Positions 1 through 11,310 of a DNA stretch of 64,000 nucleotides are shown one piece after another. The position numbers and the translations under genes are program-made. Positions within the stretch are counted from its first letter, which is position 1. Every line of letters starts with the position of its first letter. The notes below the pieces were generated by a model that was given only the letters and a program-made list of their open reading frames with translations, was not told the DNA's origin and did not search any database. The stretch is from Balaenoptera acutorostrata (lineage: Eukaryota > Chordata > Mammalia > Artiodactyla > Balaenopteridae): contig NC_080078.1 of assembly GCF_949987535.1 (NCBI RefSeq), positions 52,416,207-52,480,206 on the forward strand, read 5' to 3'.

Positions 1-770
1 TAAGCCTCCTGTGTTGGTATGAAATTTATTCAAGAGGATAGAATTTGGGGGTATTTGGTGGGAATATTTGCATAGTTAAATAGGCTTCAACAACTAACTT
101 TTTCAATGTTTTTTCAACACTGGATGACTGTAAAAAAAAAAAAAAAATTCCTGTTTCGTTTGAATTAAACCAAAATGGAAAAAGAAATCATATGGTCTTG
201 AGCTTGTGCTGGAGGTAGGGATTATCAAAACTCAAAGGGATGCTATCATATTTCATAGGATATTATCATCTGGAGAATCTAAAACATTCAGAATGCAAAT
301 ATACCCACAGAAGTAAAGTAGAACCTTATAAATGATATGCATTCTATAGAATGGCTGGAAAAATCTCAAAATCAATATTGGAATCACCTCGGGTGACTGA
401 GAATAATGATATCCCTATACCTTACTAAAAAGTAATGAAAAACAAATGAGACAGATAATTCCAGAGTTGTTCCTAGAGTTCTTATTTGCTTGAGCTAGAA
501 GAGTGAGAGAAGACTTTAGAAAGTGGTCCCCCCTCCACTTTTTTTTCCCCAGACCTCAACTTTATTTTAAGCACAGAGCACAGACATTGCTTCTCATTGA
601 GGGCAGTTTTCTACATAGACCAGGGTATGCAATGACTGTAGATGTCACTATAAAACAGAAAACGTTAGGCCTAAGTTAATCACTTAACTGGTAGGATTAA
701 AATGAAAAAGAATTTGATCTATTAGGATGGTGTCTGCTTGCGTCTGCTTTGTCTTTTGTTAGGCTAGATA
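1..770. other. Unique DNA, no gene recognised
   Basis: No coding region, RNA or repeat family is recognised here. There is an uninterrupted A run at 132-147 and T-rich tracts near 539-547. All open frames are short and look like chance. Confidence 0.6.
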
Positions 771-783
771 AAAAATAGGAAAC

Positions 784-1061
784 GGGCTTCCCTGGTGGCG
801 CAGTGGTTGAGAATCTGCCTGCTAATGCAGGGGACACGGGTTCAAGCCCTGGTCTGGGAGGATCCCACATGCCGCGGAGCAACTGGGCCCGTGAGCCACA
901 ACTGCTGAGCCTGCGCGTCTGGAGCCTGTGCTCCGCAACAAGAGAGGCCGCGACAGTGAGAGGCCCGCGCACCGCGATGAAGAGTGGCCCCCGCTTGCCG
1001 CAACTAGAGAAAGCCCTCGCACAGAAACGAAGATCCAACGCAGCCATAAATAAATAAATAA

Positions 1062-1084
<23 letters not shown>
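784..1084 (+). mobile_element. CHR-type tRNA-derived SINE, full length
   Basis: A tRNA-derived SINE reading left to right. It opens with the tRNA-like head (box-B-like GGTTCAAGCCC near 839-849), continues through a GC-rich body and ends in an AAAT-repeat tail plus poly(A) at about 1070-1089. A perfect 13-bp target duplication AAAAATAGGAAAC flanks it at 771-783 and 1085-1097. Such elements have no protein and are moved by L1 enzymes. Open frames inside it are artefacts. The family is the CHR-2-like type of whales and hippos, by recall. Confidence 0.93.
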
Positions 1085-1092
<8 letters not shown>

Positions 1093-1129
1093 GAAACAGA
1101 TATTACAGTGACCATCCCCAGCTAGTTAT

Positions 1130-2110
1130 TCATCCCTTCAACAGGCATTCATTGTGCACTAGTGTGTTTGTTGGGGGGTAGCCCTTAAGCACGTGGGGGC
1201 ACATCAGTGAACAGAGATGAAAGTTCCTCCTGCACAGGGAGAGACGGGCAGTAAATAATAAACGTCATAAGTATATGCATAGAATGTCAGAAGGGGATCT
1301 GTGCTTTGAAAAACGTAGCTGATAAGGGGGATCAGAAGTGCTGAGATGCTGGCAGGAAGGGGTGCAGTTTTAAATAGTGGGGGTCGGGATAGACCACATT
1401 GAGAAGGTGACATTTGAAGGAGGGGAGGGAAGTATGTGTGTAAACTACCCTGTGATTCATCTGGAAGAGCATCACTGGCAGAGGGAGCCCCAGGCAAAGG
1501 CTCCCAGGTGGGATGCCTGGCTGGTTGAGAAAGTGCAGGGAGGCCAGTGTGGTTGGGACAGAGTGAATGAGGGCGGGAACAGAAGGAGATGAGGTCAGGT
1601 CAGGGAGGGGTCAGAGACAATAGGGCCTTAGAGGCAGAAGTAGACACCTTGGGCTTTTCTCTGACCATGATGGGAACCACTGGCGAGATCTCAGCAGAGG
1701 TCAGGATCTGACATAGTTTATAGGAGTCACTTTGGCCTCTCTTGAGAGGGGTAAAGTGTGAAAGCGGAGAGATGCTGCAGTAAATTCAGGTGAGAAATGA
1801 TTATGACTTGACCAGGCTTGTTGCAGTGAAAATGGTGAGGAGTGACCCAGTTCTTACATATCTTGAAGGCGGTGTTTCCTCAGAGGTGGGTATGAGTTAG
1901 GAGACAAAGAGAGGTGTCAAGGATGATGCCAAGGTTTTTGGCCTGAGCAACTCCAAGAATGGAATTGTCTTCAGTTAAGAAAGGGAAGACTGGGAGAAGT
2001 ATGTTTCTGGGGGAGAAATCAGAAGTTTAGTTTTGGACATTAGACATCCACTGGGATGGTGAGTTGAGTATCTGTGTACTGGCAGTTGGAAGTCATAGGC
2101 ATATGGACTA
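1130..2110 (-). mobile_element. L2 LINE remnant, antisense
   Basis: Ancient L2 (CR1-clade LINE) lying on the minus strand. The plus strand shows the typical antisense run: a segment about an increased-weight GGTGACATTTGA block near 1407, then GAGGCCAGTGTGG near 1540, and a block near 2015-2060 that on the minus strand encodes a degraded reverse-transcriptase stretch ending in a LMSKTKLLI-like motif. Frames are broken throughout, so it is a fossil. Confidence 0.65.
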
Positions 2111-3639
2111 AAAGGGCTCACTGTATCCATACCTGTTGTCCCCTTAGCCTGTTCCTGCAAAACTTCAGAGATCTTTCAGAAGTTGTGGTCAAAGACCCTA
2201 TCCTTTGCTAGCCAAATGAGAGTGTATCGATTGGACGTAGACAAGGATAGCACATGTACGGTGGGTAAAAGGGCATTGAGCCAGAGTAAGTTGCACTCAA
2301 CGTCATTTCCAAAGGGATGAGATAATATAGCTATAGGTGCTGAATTGGAGTCTTAGATAATTAAGCATGCAGCTGATAAATGCATCTAATGTTGAGAAAT
2401 GGGACAGAAGTAAGGCTACAATTGACCTTGTGATGAATCAGAAAGGATAAAATATTCCCCAGGAGTAAATCATTTACCCATGTAATGCAATTGCATTCTT
2501 TTAGGGCACTGGTGAACCAGTTGGTAAGTCATCTCCTCCCAGGCACTAATGGAACTCTGTGTCCCAAATAATGTGGCTCACACCACGATCATTTTTAAGG
2601 GAACAGATATCGTGAAAGTAGGGAAAGTTGGACAAAATATAAATAAAAGTTATATCTATTGGCATGGATAATAAACGTGATTTTGAGTCTAGGTCTTGCT
2701 TGAAACCCCAGACTAAAAATAGTTTTGCATGGAGAAAGAAGAGTGTGTAACAGGTATGATGAGGGCAGAGAGACAGTTCTTGGTCATCTTTATATGTGGG
2801 TGTACAATAAATGTTGGTGAATTTTAACTGGGTGTTGAAATGTACTTGATCAACAGGAAGTGAGGAATGGACATTGGGAAGGCAGTTCGCAGGCTGTAGG
2901 GGGATTTCAAAAATAACCCAGATGGTTCCCTTGATGAGACTGTATTAGTTGAGGTGGTTTAGGATGGTTGGGAAAGTATTTTAAAATCAGCCTTCTGCTT
3001 CAAACAATTGTGGGGCAACAAGGGGATCCAAAGTTGACAAGGTCTTATCAGTGATTGCCAGTAGGATATTCAGGCTTAGCAGGCCCCAGATCATTGTGCT
3101 CTTAAAATAATAGCTGTTAATCCTTGGATTTGAGATATGGTTTTTAAGAAACTCATCCTCATTGGTATATCAAGGAGCCTTCTAGATTTTTCTCATGCCA
3201 GACAACACCTTGGATGCTGGAGTTTTGTCACCTGGAGCAGAGAAACCTGTAGAGAATCCTTTAATAATTTCTGGTGTTCCTAAAGGAATGAAGAGAAGAA
3301 ATTTGGGGAGAGCTGTCAGAGCCAGTAGAAGAGTGGTCCTGAATAGGCTTTGGATCATCAGTATTGAGCCCTTATTTACCATCTTTGGTGGCTCGAATCG
3401 TTGAACCTGATCTTGCTCTTCCTAGTCAGAACTTCAAGGTTCACCATCCAGTTCCTTTATATTCAGGACCTCCGTGTTGTAAAACTTCAGGTGCGTCATT
3501 CCCATCTGGTCCATGTGAACGTGGCCTCCTGGATTGCTGTAGTCCACAGCCTGCATGGCATTCTGCAGTGATTCTGCTTGTATTGTCATTGATTTGGTCC
3601 AGACTTTGTAGAATGGATCAGCATGCCTTGTAATCATGT
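2111..3639. other. Unique DNA, no gene recognised
   Basis: No repeat family or gene is recognised with confidence. Two minus-strand open frames (3434-3637 and 3182-3382) look more protein-like than most, but match no family I can name. Confidence 0.5.
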
Positions 3640-3773
3640 GTTTTCTGTTCTCTTTCTTCCTCTCCCTCTGGACTGTGAGAGGCTTGAGGGAAGAAGCTAG
3701 ATTTTATGTGTTTATAATAAAGCATCTCACATGAAACCATTCACATAGACTTGCTCAATAAATCTTTGCTAAA
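3640..3773 (+). mobile_element. L2 LINE 3' end
   Basis: Short sense-strand L2 3' terminus: the GGACTGTGAG...TTGAGG block near 3670-3691 followed by a CTCAATAAATCTTTGCTAAAT end at about 3754-3773, typical of L2 3' ends. Confidence 0.6.
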
Positions 3774-3775
3774 TA

Positions 3776-4119
3776 CAGTTGACCCTTGAGCAACACAGGG
3801 GTTAGGGGTGCTGACCCTCCACACAGTCAAAACTCTATGTATAACTTATAGTTAGCCCTTTTTCTTTTTTGGCTGCAGCACGTGACTTATGGGATCTTAG
3901 TTCCCCAACCAGGGATTGAACCCGGGCCCTCAGCAGTGAGAGCACAGAGTCCTAACCACTGGACCGCCAGGGAATTCCCTAATCAGCCCTTTTTATATGA
4001 GTTGTTTGTATCCAAGGTTCTGCATCCCTGGATTCAACCAACTAATACTAGGACTGTAGTATTTGCTGTTGAAAAAAAAAACAGCCTGTAAGTAACTCAT
4101 GTTGTTCAAGGGTCAGCTG
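3776..4119 (-). mobile_element. Tigger-type nonautonomous DNA transposon
   Basis: TcMar-Tigger element (MER8/Tigger2-like by recall). Inverted termini are CAGTTGACCCTTGAGCAAC at the left and GTTGTTCAAGGGTCAGCTG at the right, flanked by the TA target duplication at 3774-3775 and 4120-4121. It encodes no transposase. A short SINE (3864-3982) is inserted inside. Confidence 0.85.
3864..3982 (-). mobile_element. Short tRNA-derived SINE nested in Tigger
   Basis: A roughly 120-bp cetartiodactyl tRNA-derived SINE on the minus strand: the head reads GGTTCAATCCCTGGTTGGGG in reverse complement and the A-rich tail is at the left. Flanking copies of (T/C)AGCCCTTTTT at 3852-3863 and 3983-3994 are the target duplication with one mismatch. 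It lies inside the Tigger transposon, so it is younger than that element. Confidence 0.85.
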
Positions 4120-4129
4120 TACATGAATG

Positions 4130-4290
4130 AATAATAATGCTGTGACTTGTTGAGACTTGACTACTTGTTGGGCTCTGTGTAAAATATTTTACCTGTTCAT
4201 GTCTCTTAATTAAAACAGTGAGCCCCATGGGGGTGCACATTGCCTTCTTTTCTCCTTTGAGGACACTGAGATGGTGAGCAGGTGTATAAG
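4130..4290 (-). repeat. Probable MIR fragment
   Basis: Degraded MIR-like segment; the GAGGACACTGAGATGG block near 4259-4274 resembles the antisense MIR core. Weak. Confidence 0.35.
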
Positions 4291-4309
4291 GAGACAGTGA
4301 GTGAAGATA

Positions 4310-4760
4310 GTTCTAGAAGGTATAGCTGAAATAGGATGTTGGATTGAGAGAGAGCATTTTATATAAAAATTGATCAACTGGAGCATGTTTAAATGTTGAT
4401 AGGATGGATTCAGTTGTGAGTCTGAGATGGAATATGCAGTTGAGAGACCTGATCATTGATAATATTTAGAGATGAACCCAGAGGACAGACACGTGGAGAA
4501 ATAGACAAAGATGTTTGTTCTCCTGGAAGAGGAGTAAAAGAGAGGATGGGATAGATTCTGGGAAACTTGGTGGTGGGAAGCTGAAAGTTCCTGTCTGAAG
4601 CCTTTTCTTTTTATCTTTGAAGGAGACAAAGTTATCTATTCAGTTTGAGGACGAAGGTTTTGGTGGTCAAGGCGAGGGTGACAGTAGTCTTCAGGAGAGT
4701 GGAGAGAGTATGAAATGGTCTCTGCAGAAATTCAGAGACTGAGTCAGTCGATCCAGAGAC
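4310..4760 (-). mobile_element. Probable L2/CR1-clade LINE fragment, antisense
   Basis: Purine-rich sequence resembling the antisense of the L2 coding region (for example GAGCATGTTTAAATGTTGATAGG at about 4381-4403 and the stretch near 4570-4660). Heavily diverged; no open frame remains. Confidence 0.4.
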
Positions 4761-5079
4761 CCTAGCATCTCCATGTACTTCCGTCAATTCATATTAATGA
4801 AACTGTGGCTGCAAATTAAAACTCTAAGTGCGCATTTTCTTTGTATCTACCAGAAAAAAGAAGTTTGGCCCAATTTAATTAGAATCTAATGTAAGAGTGG
4901 CCTTCTGCACATAGGGGAGGTTTGAATTTTATCAAATGCATTTGAAGAAAATAAGCTTTCCTTCTCCTGATCTCTACCTCTTGATTCATCTTCATGAAAG
5001 TTGAAATTATCAGGAGGGATTCTGGGTGTATTCCCTGTAGGCTAAAGTTGTATTTGCAGCCAGATGCTATGGGAAGTAG

Positions 5080-5480
5080 AGAATGAATATCTTCAGCAGG
5101 ATTCTTTTGCTTGAAAGAGACTCAACTCAAAGATCCAAGTCAGAGGGTACCAAGGAAACTAGGAAGTTATTCATCTGTATAGCTGAAGAGTCCAGAAATA
5201 CAGCTGGATCAGGAGCTCAAAAATATTATTATGGTGCCAGTTTTTCCCCATGTCTCAGCTCTGCATGTTTCTTTGTGGGCTGCATTCTCAGGCAGATTCT
5301 CCCATTTTGCTGGCAAGATAACCCCTCTCCTAACCCCCACCCGCACCCCTACCGCTCTAGGTTTAGTTCCTACTAATTTCAAAATCCAGAAAATGCTTAC
5401 CAGCCCAAGAATTCCACATCTCAGGATTGAATTTCAGTAGTTCCGGTGTTGCTTTTGTAGGTCACATGACAGTGCCCATT
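5080..5480. repeat. Ancient interspersed repeat, family unresolved
   Basis: The order of motifs (a GAAGAGTCCAGAAATA block near 5185, CTCAGCTCTGCATGTTTC near 5254, GTCACATGACAGTGCCCATTCC near 5461) recalls an old mammalian repeat, possibly LTR-derived. I cannot name the family. Open frames here are not considered genes. Confidence 0.35.
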
Positions 5481-7036
5481 CCTAGTCTAACTCATGTCGC
5501 CTGAGGCAATGTGTTTGTTTTTCATTGACCCCCTTGAGAGGGAATCCAAACCCATCCCTGGAGTCAGAAGTCAGGGGTAGAGTTTCTTTTTCCCAAACCA
5601 CCTGGACAAAGAGTGGGGATAGAAAAGACCCATAAGAGTTATCAGGATGCCATTATCAGAAGCAGGAACAGTGGATGTAGTCATGAAAAAATTTTTTTTC
5701 TTAGAGTGAATAAAAGTAACATTGCCCAATGTAATTATATTCTCTCAAAGTTTTCTGGCCCAGTGAAATTTCTCTGGTCACATAGTTTTGGCAGCCCTGA
5801 TTAATTGGACTGATTGTATTTGAAAATGTTTTTCCTGGAAATAGCAGCTTCCAAAGATACTATACATACTTTTCCCTTATCCTCTTGTAATCTTTGCTTT
5901 TCATCTTGGTGTCCTAATTTTGCCATTGTACAGCTGCTTCTATTTTGGAACCTTGGTAAGAAATAGACTTGTGTGGATATACTGATTTAGTATGAAATTA
6001 TAATAAAAAGTCATTTGCATATTCAGAACCTAACTTAATGGGAGGAAAATCAGTGACAATTGCAACCTAAATGTTTCTCAGGGAAATGAACTTATATGGG
6101 TTAGTGGGGGCATATTGGCTGTCATAGGAAATAACTCGAAGTGTATACACCCAAGCCCTCAACTTCTCCTGATAGTTTCTTTCTTTGGCTTTCTCATGCA
6201 GAGTGCATTTTCCTCTCTGTGATTTGCTATTGTGTTGCCCTGTATAGCTTCATGTTTAATTAGGTTCAACTTTTGAACAAGACCAATTGTGAAGCACCTT
6301 TGGTAACTACTGTTATCTTGGCTGTTACTATTTAGTTGAAATGATGTCCAGTCCCTTTTTTGTATTATTTCTACAGTCCTATCTGCCAGCCTGGGTTCTA
6401 TTTCAACATTGTACACCTACCATTTTGTTTGGTTTGGGATGTTCATGAATTCTTGAGAAAGTGACAGACTTGGAATTCTGTCTCATTCCAGCCCCTCTGA
6501 AACCATAATGCTTCCAGTCTTTTTCATGGAATTTTATCAGATATGTACTTTATGATAATTTCATCTGTCCATTCAGAGATTAAATATTAGTGGTCTTAGG
6601 GACATCAGGGTCTATGTGCATCTGTTCAGGTGTATTTGCTTTCCCTGACATGGTTTGCATTGTTTGTTCTTGTAGACCCTTAGTCTCCTGTAAAACTTGG
6701 CCCTGTGACCTGCTGGTCCCATGCTGATGGATTGACAGTTCAGATCCCCCTCTTTCTCTTCCTTTTACCTCCTGTTGGGTTGCCTTCTTGAAAATACATA
6801 TATTCCAACACTTTCTCCTCCAATAAAGAGAAGACTTAAGTTCCCCTCTCTTTCCAGAAAAAAAATTTTCTGAGATAATTTTCTTCCAGACCAAAAGGCA
6901 TAAAGAACAGTGAGTAGAAATATATTTGAAGGGAGTGTTCATTCTGGATTTATGTTTTTCTTTGCTTTTCTTTTCAAAAGAAACTCAGCCTCGTTTTAAT
7001 TTTCACAACAGAAGCAGTTGAATATTTGTTTTAGAA
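5481..7036. other. Unique DNA, no gene recognised
   Basis: No recognised gene or repeat. Two minus-strand open frames (6159-6416 and 6580-6942) have no recognisable domain. Confidence 0.5.
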
Positions 7037-7046
7037 TTGCCAGCTG

Positions 7047-7170
7047 GGGACGTCCCTGGCGGTCCAGTGGTTAGACTCTGCGCTTCCACTGTAGGGCGCA
7101 CGGGTTTGATCCCTGGTCGGGGACGAAGATCCCACATGCTGCGGGCACGGCCAAAAACAAAAAGAAAGAA
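7047..7170 (+). mobile_element. Short tRNA-derived SINE
   Basis: Cetartiodactyl tRNA-derived SINE, sense strand. The head includes GGCGGTCCAGTGGTTAGACT and a box-B-like GGTTTGATCCCTGG near 7102-7115, with an A-rich tail at about 7153-7170. Imperfect 10-bp repeats TTGCCAGCTG (7037-7046) and ATGCCAACTG (7171-7180) look like an aged target duplication. Confidence 0.82.
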
Positions 7171-7382
7171 ATGCCAACTGACTTTTATGTGACAAAGATA
7201 GCTGATGACCCCAGCTGCTCTGTGACCCTGCAGGGAAGACTCTACTACTAGAGTCTGGTTGTGTCTGGCCTCACCTGGTTCGACCACTTTAACTCAGAAT
7301 TAACGGCTTTGGAATCTGATATAAATCGTAGGGACCAATCTGGTATATAACTCTGTACTAGCCACAATAGTTAACTAAGCAA

Positions 7383-7560
7383 ACCCTCATATAACAAAGG
7401 CAATTTGTGTCGTGGGTAAGACTTTGGATTCTGAACTTGGCAGACACAGGTTCTAATCCCTGTCCAGACTATTAATAGCTGTGCAAATTTATCAGATTTA
7501 TAAGTTACTCTGAGCATTGATTACCTGAGCATTAAAAAAAAGTAATAATACTATTAGGGA
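7383..7560 (+). repeat. MIR
   Basis: Sense MIR: tRNA-like start, then GACACAGGTTCTAATCCCTG near 7443-7462 and a CTGTGCAAATTTATCAG core. Diverged, as expected for this ancient SINE. Confidence 0.65.
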
Positions 7561-7724
7561 TCTCATTAGGGTCGCTGCGGGTAACCAGTATCCCTGACCC
7601 TAAATGTGACTCTGGTTTACTTTCTACACATTTTTTTCACCATCTGAGATACCTTGTTCATCTGTTTATTTTTAAAAATATTTTTCGTCTGTTTATTTTT
7701 ATTTTCTGTCTCCATCAGGGCCTG

Positions 7725-7830
7725 GAAGAAGGGATCAGCAAATATGTGTTAAATGAAGGAATGAATGAATCAGTCATGCTTGGCACAGAACAGTGCACTT
7801 AGTAGGCACTTAATAAATGCAGGCTTTCAT
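7725..7830 (+). repeat. L2 or MIR 3' fragment
   Basis: Contains GGCACAGAACAGTGCACTTAGTAGGCACTTAATAAATGC-type sequence near 7782-7820, the shared 3' tail of MIR and L2. Too short to separate the two. Confidence 0.5.
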
Positions 7831-8149
7831 TTGCTGATACCTGAGGCTCTTCTATGTGTAGACTTGAAAGTTTTCCATTTGGATATGACTTTTTTATTGT
7901 CCAGATTTACAGTCATGGAAACTTGGTTCAAAGTTGTAGTGGTTTTTGAGCTTCCCTTTCTACCACAAGCTGTTATGCTGAATGCCCTTACTTGTATATT
8001 CTTAAGGTCATATTAAACCACGACTTTGTGTCAATAAAAGAAATGCCAGAGAAATCAAGAGATTTGTTCAGTCAGGAGCAGTTAGTAGCAGATACAAGAT
8101 GAGGGTTCAGGTTGTCCTACCTGCTCTTCTCCCCATGCTGCACGTCTGT

Positions 8150-8390
8150 GGAGTGACAGTTATAGTAGAATAATAAAAGCAATAATAGTAATGGTAATGG
8201 TGGCTAACCTTTATTTCACTATTAATGTGGCAGATATTATGCTCACAGTAACCCCACGAGATGAGTGCTGTTGTAATCTCCATATTTCAGATGATGCAAC
8301 TGAGGCTCTAGAGAAGTTATTTACCCGAGGTCACACTGCCACTTCTGAACCCAGTGAGATCTCTCTCCAGAGTCTGCCCTCCTAACCACA
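8150..8390 (-). repeat. MIR, antisense
   Basis: Clear antisense MIR: GATGATGCAACTGAGGCTC near 8290 followed by GAGGTCACACTGCC near 8327-8340, the reverse complement of the MIR core. Confidence 0.75.
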
Positions 8391-8734
8391 AAGCACCACT
8401 GACCCCAGAGTACCAATCTCCTGTAATTCAGAACTTCCATTAAATCAGACTGACCTTCACACTGCAATGACTCAACCAAGGTGTTCCACTGAAGTGTGAC
8501 TTTGAGGTACCTGAATGTTGTGCATACTTTTTGCTTCATAGGAGCAGTCTTCACAGAGTATGTCTGGCATGAGAGGCTGTGTGTCTAGCATCACGGAGGG
8601 GAAACCCCAGGAAGCATCTTGCTGGTTTAGGTTGTTTGAGAGGCAGGCAGGAGCTGTCATCTGGCAGGTGAAATAGAAGCGTGTTGGGTCTTATTTTCCC
8701 TGGAGTCAGTTGATGGGATTAAATTTAATTACCA

Positions 8735-9182
8735 TTTTTTGCAACAACATGGATGGACCTTGATATCATCATACTAAGGGAAGTAAGCCAGACAGAGGAA
8801 AGCAAATATCATATGATATCACTTATATGTGGAATCTAAAAAATGATACAAATGAACTTATTTACAAAACAGAAATAGACTCACAGACATAGAAAACAAA
8901 CTTATGGTTACCAAAGGAGTGGGGAGGGATAATTAGGAGTTTGTGATTAACATATACCCACTACTATACATAAAATAGATAACCAACAAGGACCTATTGT
9001 GTAGCACAGGGAACTCTACTCAGTATCTTGTAATAACCTATAATGGAAAATAATCTGAAAAAGAATATATATATCTATATATACATATATATGTATACGT
9101 ATAACTGAATCACTTTGCTGTATACCGGAAACTAACACAACATTGTAAATCAACTATACGTCAATAAAAATTAAAAAAAAAA
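8735..9182 (+). mobile_element. L1 3' end, 5'-truncated
   Basis: Sense L1 tail: the end of ORF2 and the 3' UTR, including the ATATGTGGAATCTAAAAAATG block, a (TA)-rich stretch near 9066-9105, then CAATAAAAATT and poly(A). The 10-bp repeat TTAATTACCA at 8725-8734 and 9183-9192 is the target duplication. No intact coding region. Confidence 0.88.
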
Positions 9183-9280
9183 TTAATTACCAGTTCAGTA
9201 GGCAGAAGAAAGGAAATTTTTCATAGTAGAGACAAAAAGGATTGCTACAGTAGACCTTTCATGGTCATAAGGACTTATTT

Positions 9281-9287
9281 ATTTATT

Positions 9288-9322
<35 letters not shown>

Positions 9323-9585
9323 TGGCTGTGTTGGGTCTTCGTTTCTGTGCTGGGGCTTTCTCTAGTTGTGGCAAGCGGGGGCCACTCTTCATCGCAGTGC
9401 ACGGGCCTCTCACTATTGCGGCCTCTCGTGTTGCGGAGCACAGGCTCCAGACACTCAGGCTCAGTAATTGTGGTGCATGCGCTTAGTTGCCCCGTGGCAT
9501 GTGGGATCTTCCTGGGCCAGGGCTCGAACCCTTGTCCCCTGCATTGGCAGGCAGATTCTCAACCACTGCGCCACCAGGGAAGCCC
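9281..9585 (-). mobile_element. CHR-type tRNA-derived SINE, full length
   Basis: Minus-strand copy of the roughly 300-bp CHR SINE; the ATTT-repeat tail is at the left (9281-9323) and the head ends at 9585. Flanks AGGACTTATTT (9270-9280) and AGGGCTTATTT (9586-9596) form an 11-bp target duplication with one mismatch. Confidence 0.92.
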
Positions 9586-9596
9586 AGGGCTTATTT

Positions 9597-10369
9597 TTGA
9601 ATCACTAGGGCCCCCAGGAAGGCCAGATAATTCAGGACACAAAGAATTATAATAGAGGCGGGACCACTACCTGAACAAAATTATACCTGAACAATGGTTT
9701 GACATATGAAAATAACTCTTTTTCCTTGAAGGAGTTGGGGGCTGGGGGGTCTGGCTTAGAGGGTGGAGCAGTGAGCAAGGTCAAAACCTCAAGGTGAGAA
9801 TTTGGAGAGCTGCTCTGGGAGGACGGGATGGCCCCGTAGCATCACCTGGACCCTAACGGTGCCTTTCTTCCCAAGAAACACCAGACACTCCACAGATGCA
9901 TTCCAGTTTTCACTCCCTGTGTTCACAAGGAATGGTGGCAGGTATTGATATTGTTTTCCATGCAGATGTTAAACCAGATTTATATGGCAAACAGTATAGA
10001 TAACAAAAGTATCACACGACTCCCAGGTGACCACCATCATGTCGTTGCTGTTGCCTACAAGTGCTCACACATGGAGTTGGGGGATTGAGTCCAAAAGTGA
10101 TTCAGAACAGGGAGATTCTGATTGGGAAGGCATTTTAGTAAGAACCTATATTTTTACTTTTTATATAAGCTGAAAGAGTGACATAGATAACAAGAAGTCC
10201 AAACGAATTCTTTGACAAGGTAAACTAAAAATTCTAATTGATAAAATAATAGTGTTGTGATAGGTTAATTGGCAACACTTTTTGATTTCTCAAAGATCTG
10301 CAAACTAATGATGCACCTTGCAATTCCTGGTATCTTAAATTCTATGAAATAGGAATGAGCTGTTAACAA
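9597..10369. other. Unique DNA, no gene recognised
   Basis: No gene or confident repeat seen. Confidence 0.5.
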
Positions 10370-10500
10370 CAAGCAATTTTTGAAGACATGCTAAGCACTA
10401 TGTTAACCTTTATATGCATTAGATCATTTATTTTCTTATTCCCATTTCACTGATGATGAAACTATGGCTTAAACAGGTAAGAAAACTCACAAAAGTACAA
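10370..10500 (-). repeat. MIR, antisense
   Basis: TGATGATGAAACTATGGCTTAAACAGGTAAG near 10452-10482 is the antisense MIR core, preceded by CCCATTTCAC. Confidence 0.6.
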
Positions 10501-10539
10501 ATCATTTCATAACATTTCCTATGTAGAACTTTTCAGTGG

Positions 10540-10855
10540 CTTCGAGATGGATCTGAATAAAATAGAAACTGCCTACCTAGCCAGTGGTACCCTTCTGTGA
10601 CATGGCCCCTGTCTACTTCTCCCCGTCATCCCATGCCTTCCTCTGTCTGGCTCCCCTGTCAGTGCTCACATGGTTACACTTGCTCTTCTCTCTGCCTGGA
10701 ATGTGCTCACCCAAGAACTTGACTTATCTGGCGCATTCTTATTGTTCAGGGCTCAGCGTCAATGCTACCTGCTCAGAGAAGTGTTTCTGATGTCAAGCCT
10801 CAAATAGCCAGGCAATCCCTATCACATCGTGTGCCCTTGTTTTAATTTTATTTAA
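10540..10855 (+). mobile_element. L2 LINE 3' region
   Basis: Sense L2: CTTCTGTGACATGGCCCC, CTCTGCCTGGAATGTGCTC (near 10691-10709) and GCTCAGCGTCAATGCTACCT are hallmarks of the L2 C-terminal coding region and 3' UTR. The open frame at 10584-10790 is a broken remnant of it. Confidence 0.75.
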
Positions 10856-11301
10856 AATGTTTTTTTTTTTTTTGTTAAGAATGAAATAATGCCGTTTGCA
10901 GCAACATGGTTGGACCTAGAGATTATCATACTAAGCTAAGTAAGTCAGAAAGGCAAATACCTTATGGTGTCACTTATATGTGGAATCTAAAGTACAACAC
11001 AAGGTGAACATATCTACAAAATAGAAACAGACTCACAGACATAGAGAACAGACTTGTGGTCGCGTGGGTGGAGGAGGGAAGACTGGGAGTTTGGGATTAG
11101 CAGATGCGAACTAGTATATATAGGATGGGTAAACAACAAGGTCCTACTGTAGAGCACAGGGAACTATAGTCAACATCCTGTGATACACCATAATGGATAA
11201 GAATAAGAATATATATGTATAACTGAATCACTTTGCTGTACAGCAGAAATTAACACAACATTGTAAATCAACTGTACTTCAATAAAATAAAAAAAAATAA
11301 A
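10856..11301 (+). mobile_element. L1 3' end, 5'-truncated
   Basis: Sense L1 tail starting after a T run at 10861-10873, ending with CAATAAAATAAAA and an A-rich tail. AATTTTATT at 10846-10854 and 11302-11310 is a possible target duplication. Same 3' UTR type as 8735-9182. Confidence 0.82.
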
Positions 11302-11310
11302 AAAATTTTA

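Noticed and set aside
839..849. tRNA-like box B sequences within the SINEs as possible tRNA genes.
   Set aside because: They are parts of tRNA-derived SINE heads; no full cloverleaf with acceptor stem is present.
697..1057. Long open frames on both strands across the SINE at 784-1084, and the similar ones at 9347-9652, 17414-17695, 22324-22720 and 34588-34885.
   Set aside because: They recur in every CHR SINE copy and come from the GC-rich SINE body, which has few stop codons. They are not genes.
3182..3637. Two minus-strand open frames (3434-3637 and 3182-3382) that read somewhat like a protein, possibly a processed pseudogene.
   Set aside because: No family recognised, the frames differ, and no poly(A) or target duplication was found around them. 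A protein search of the translated region would decide.
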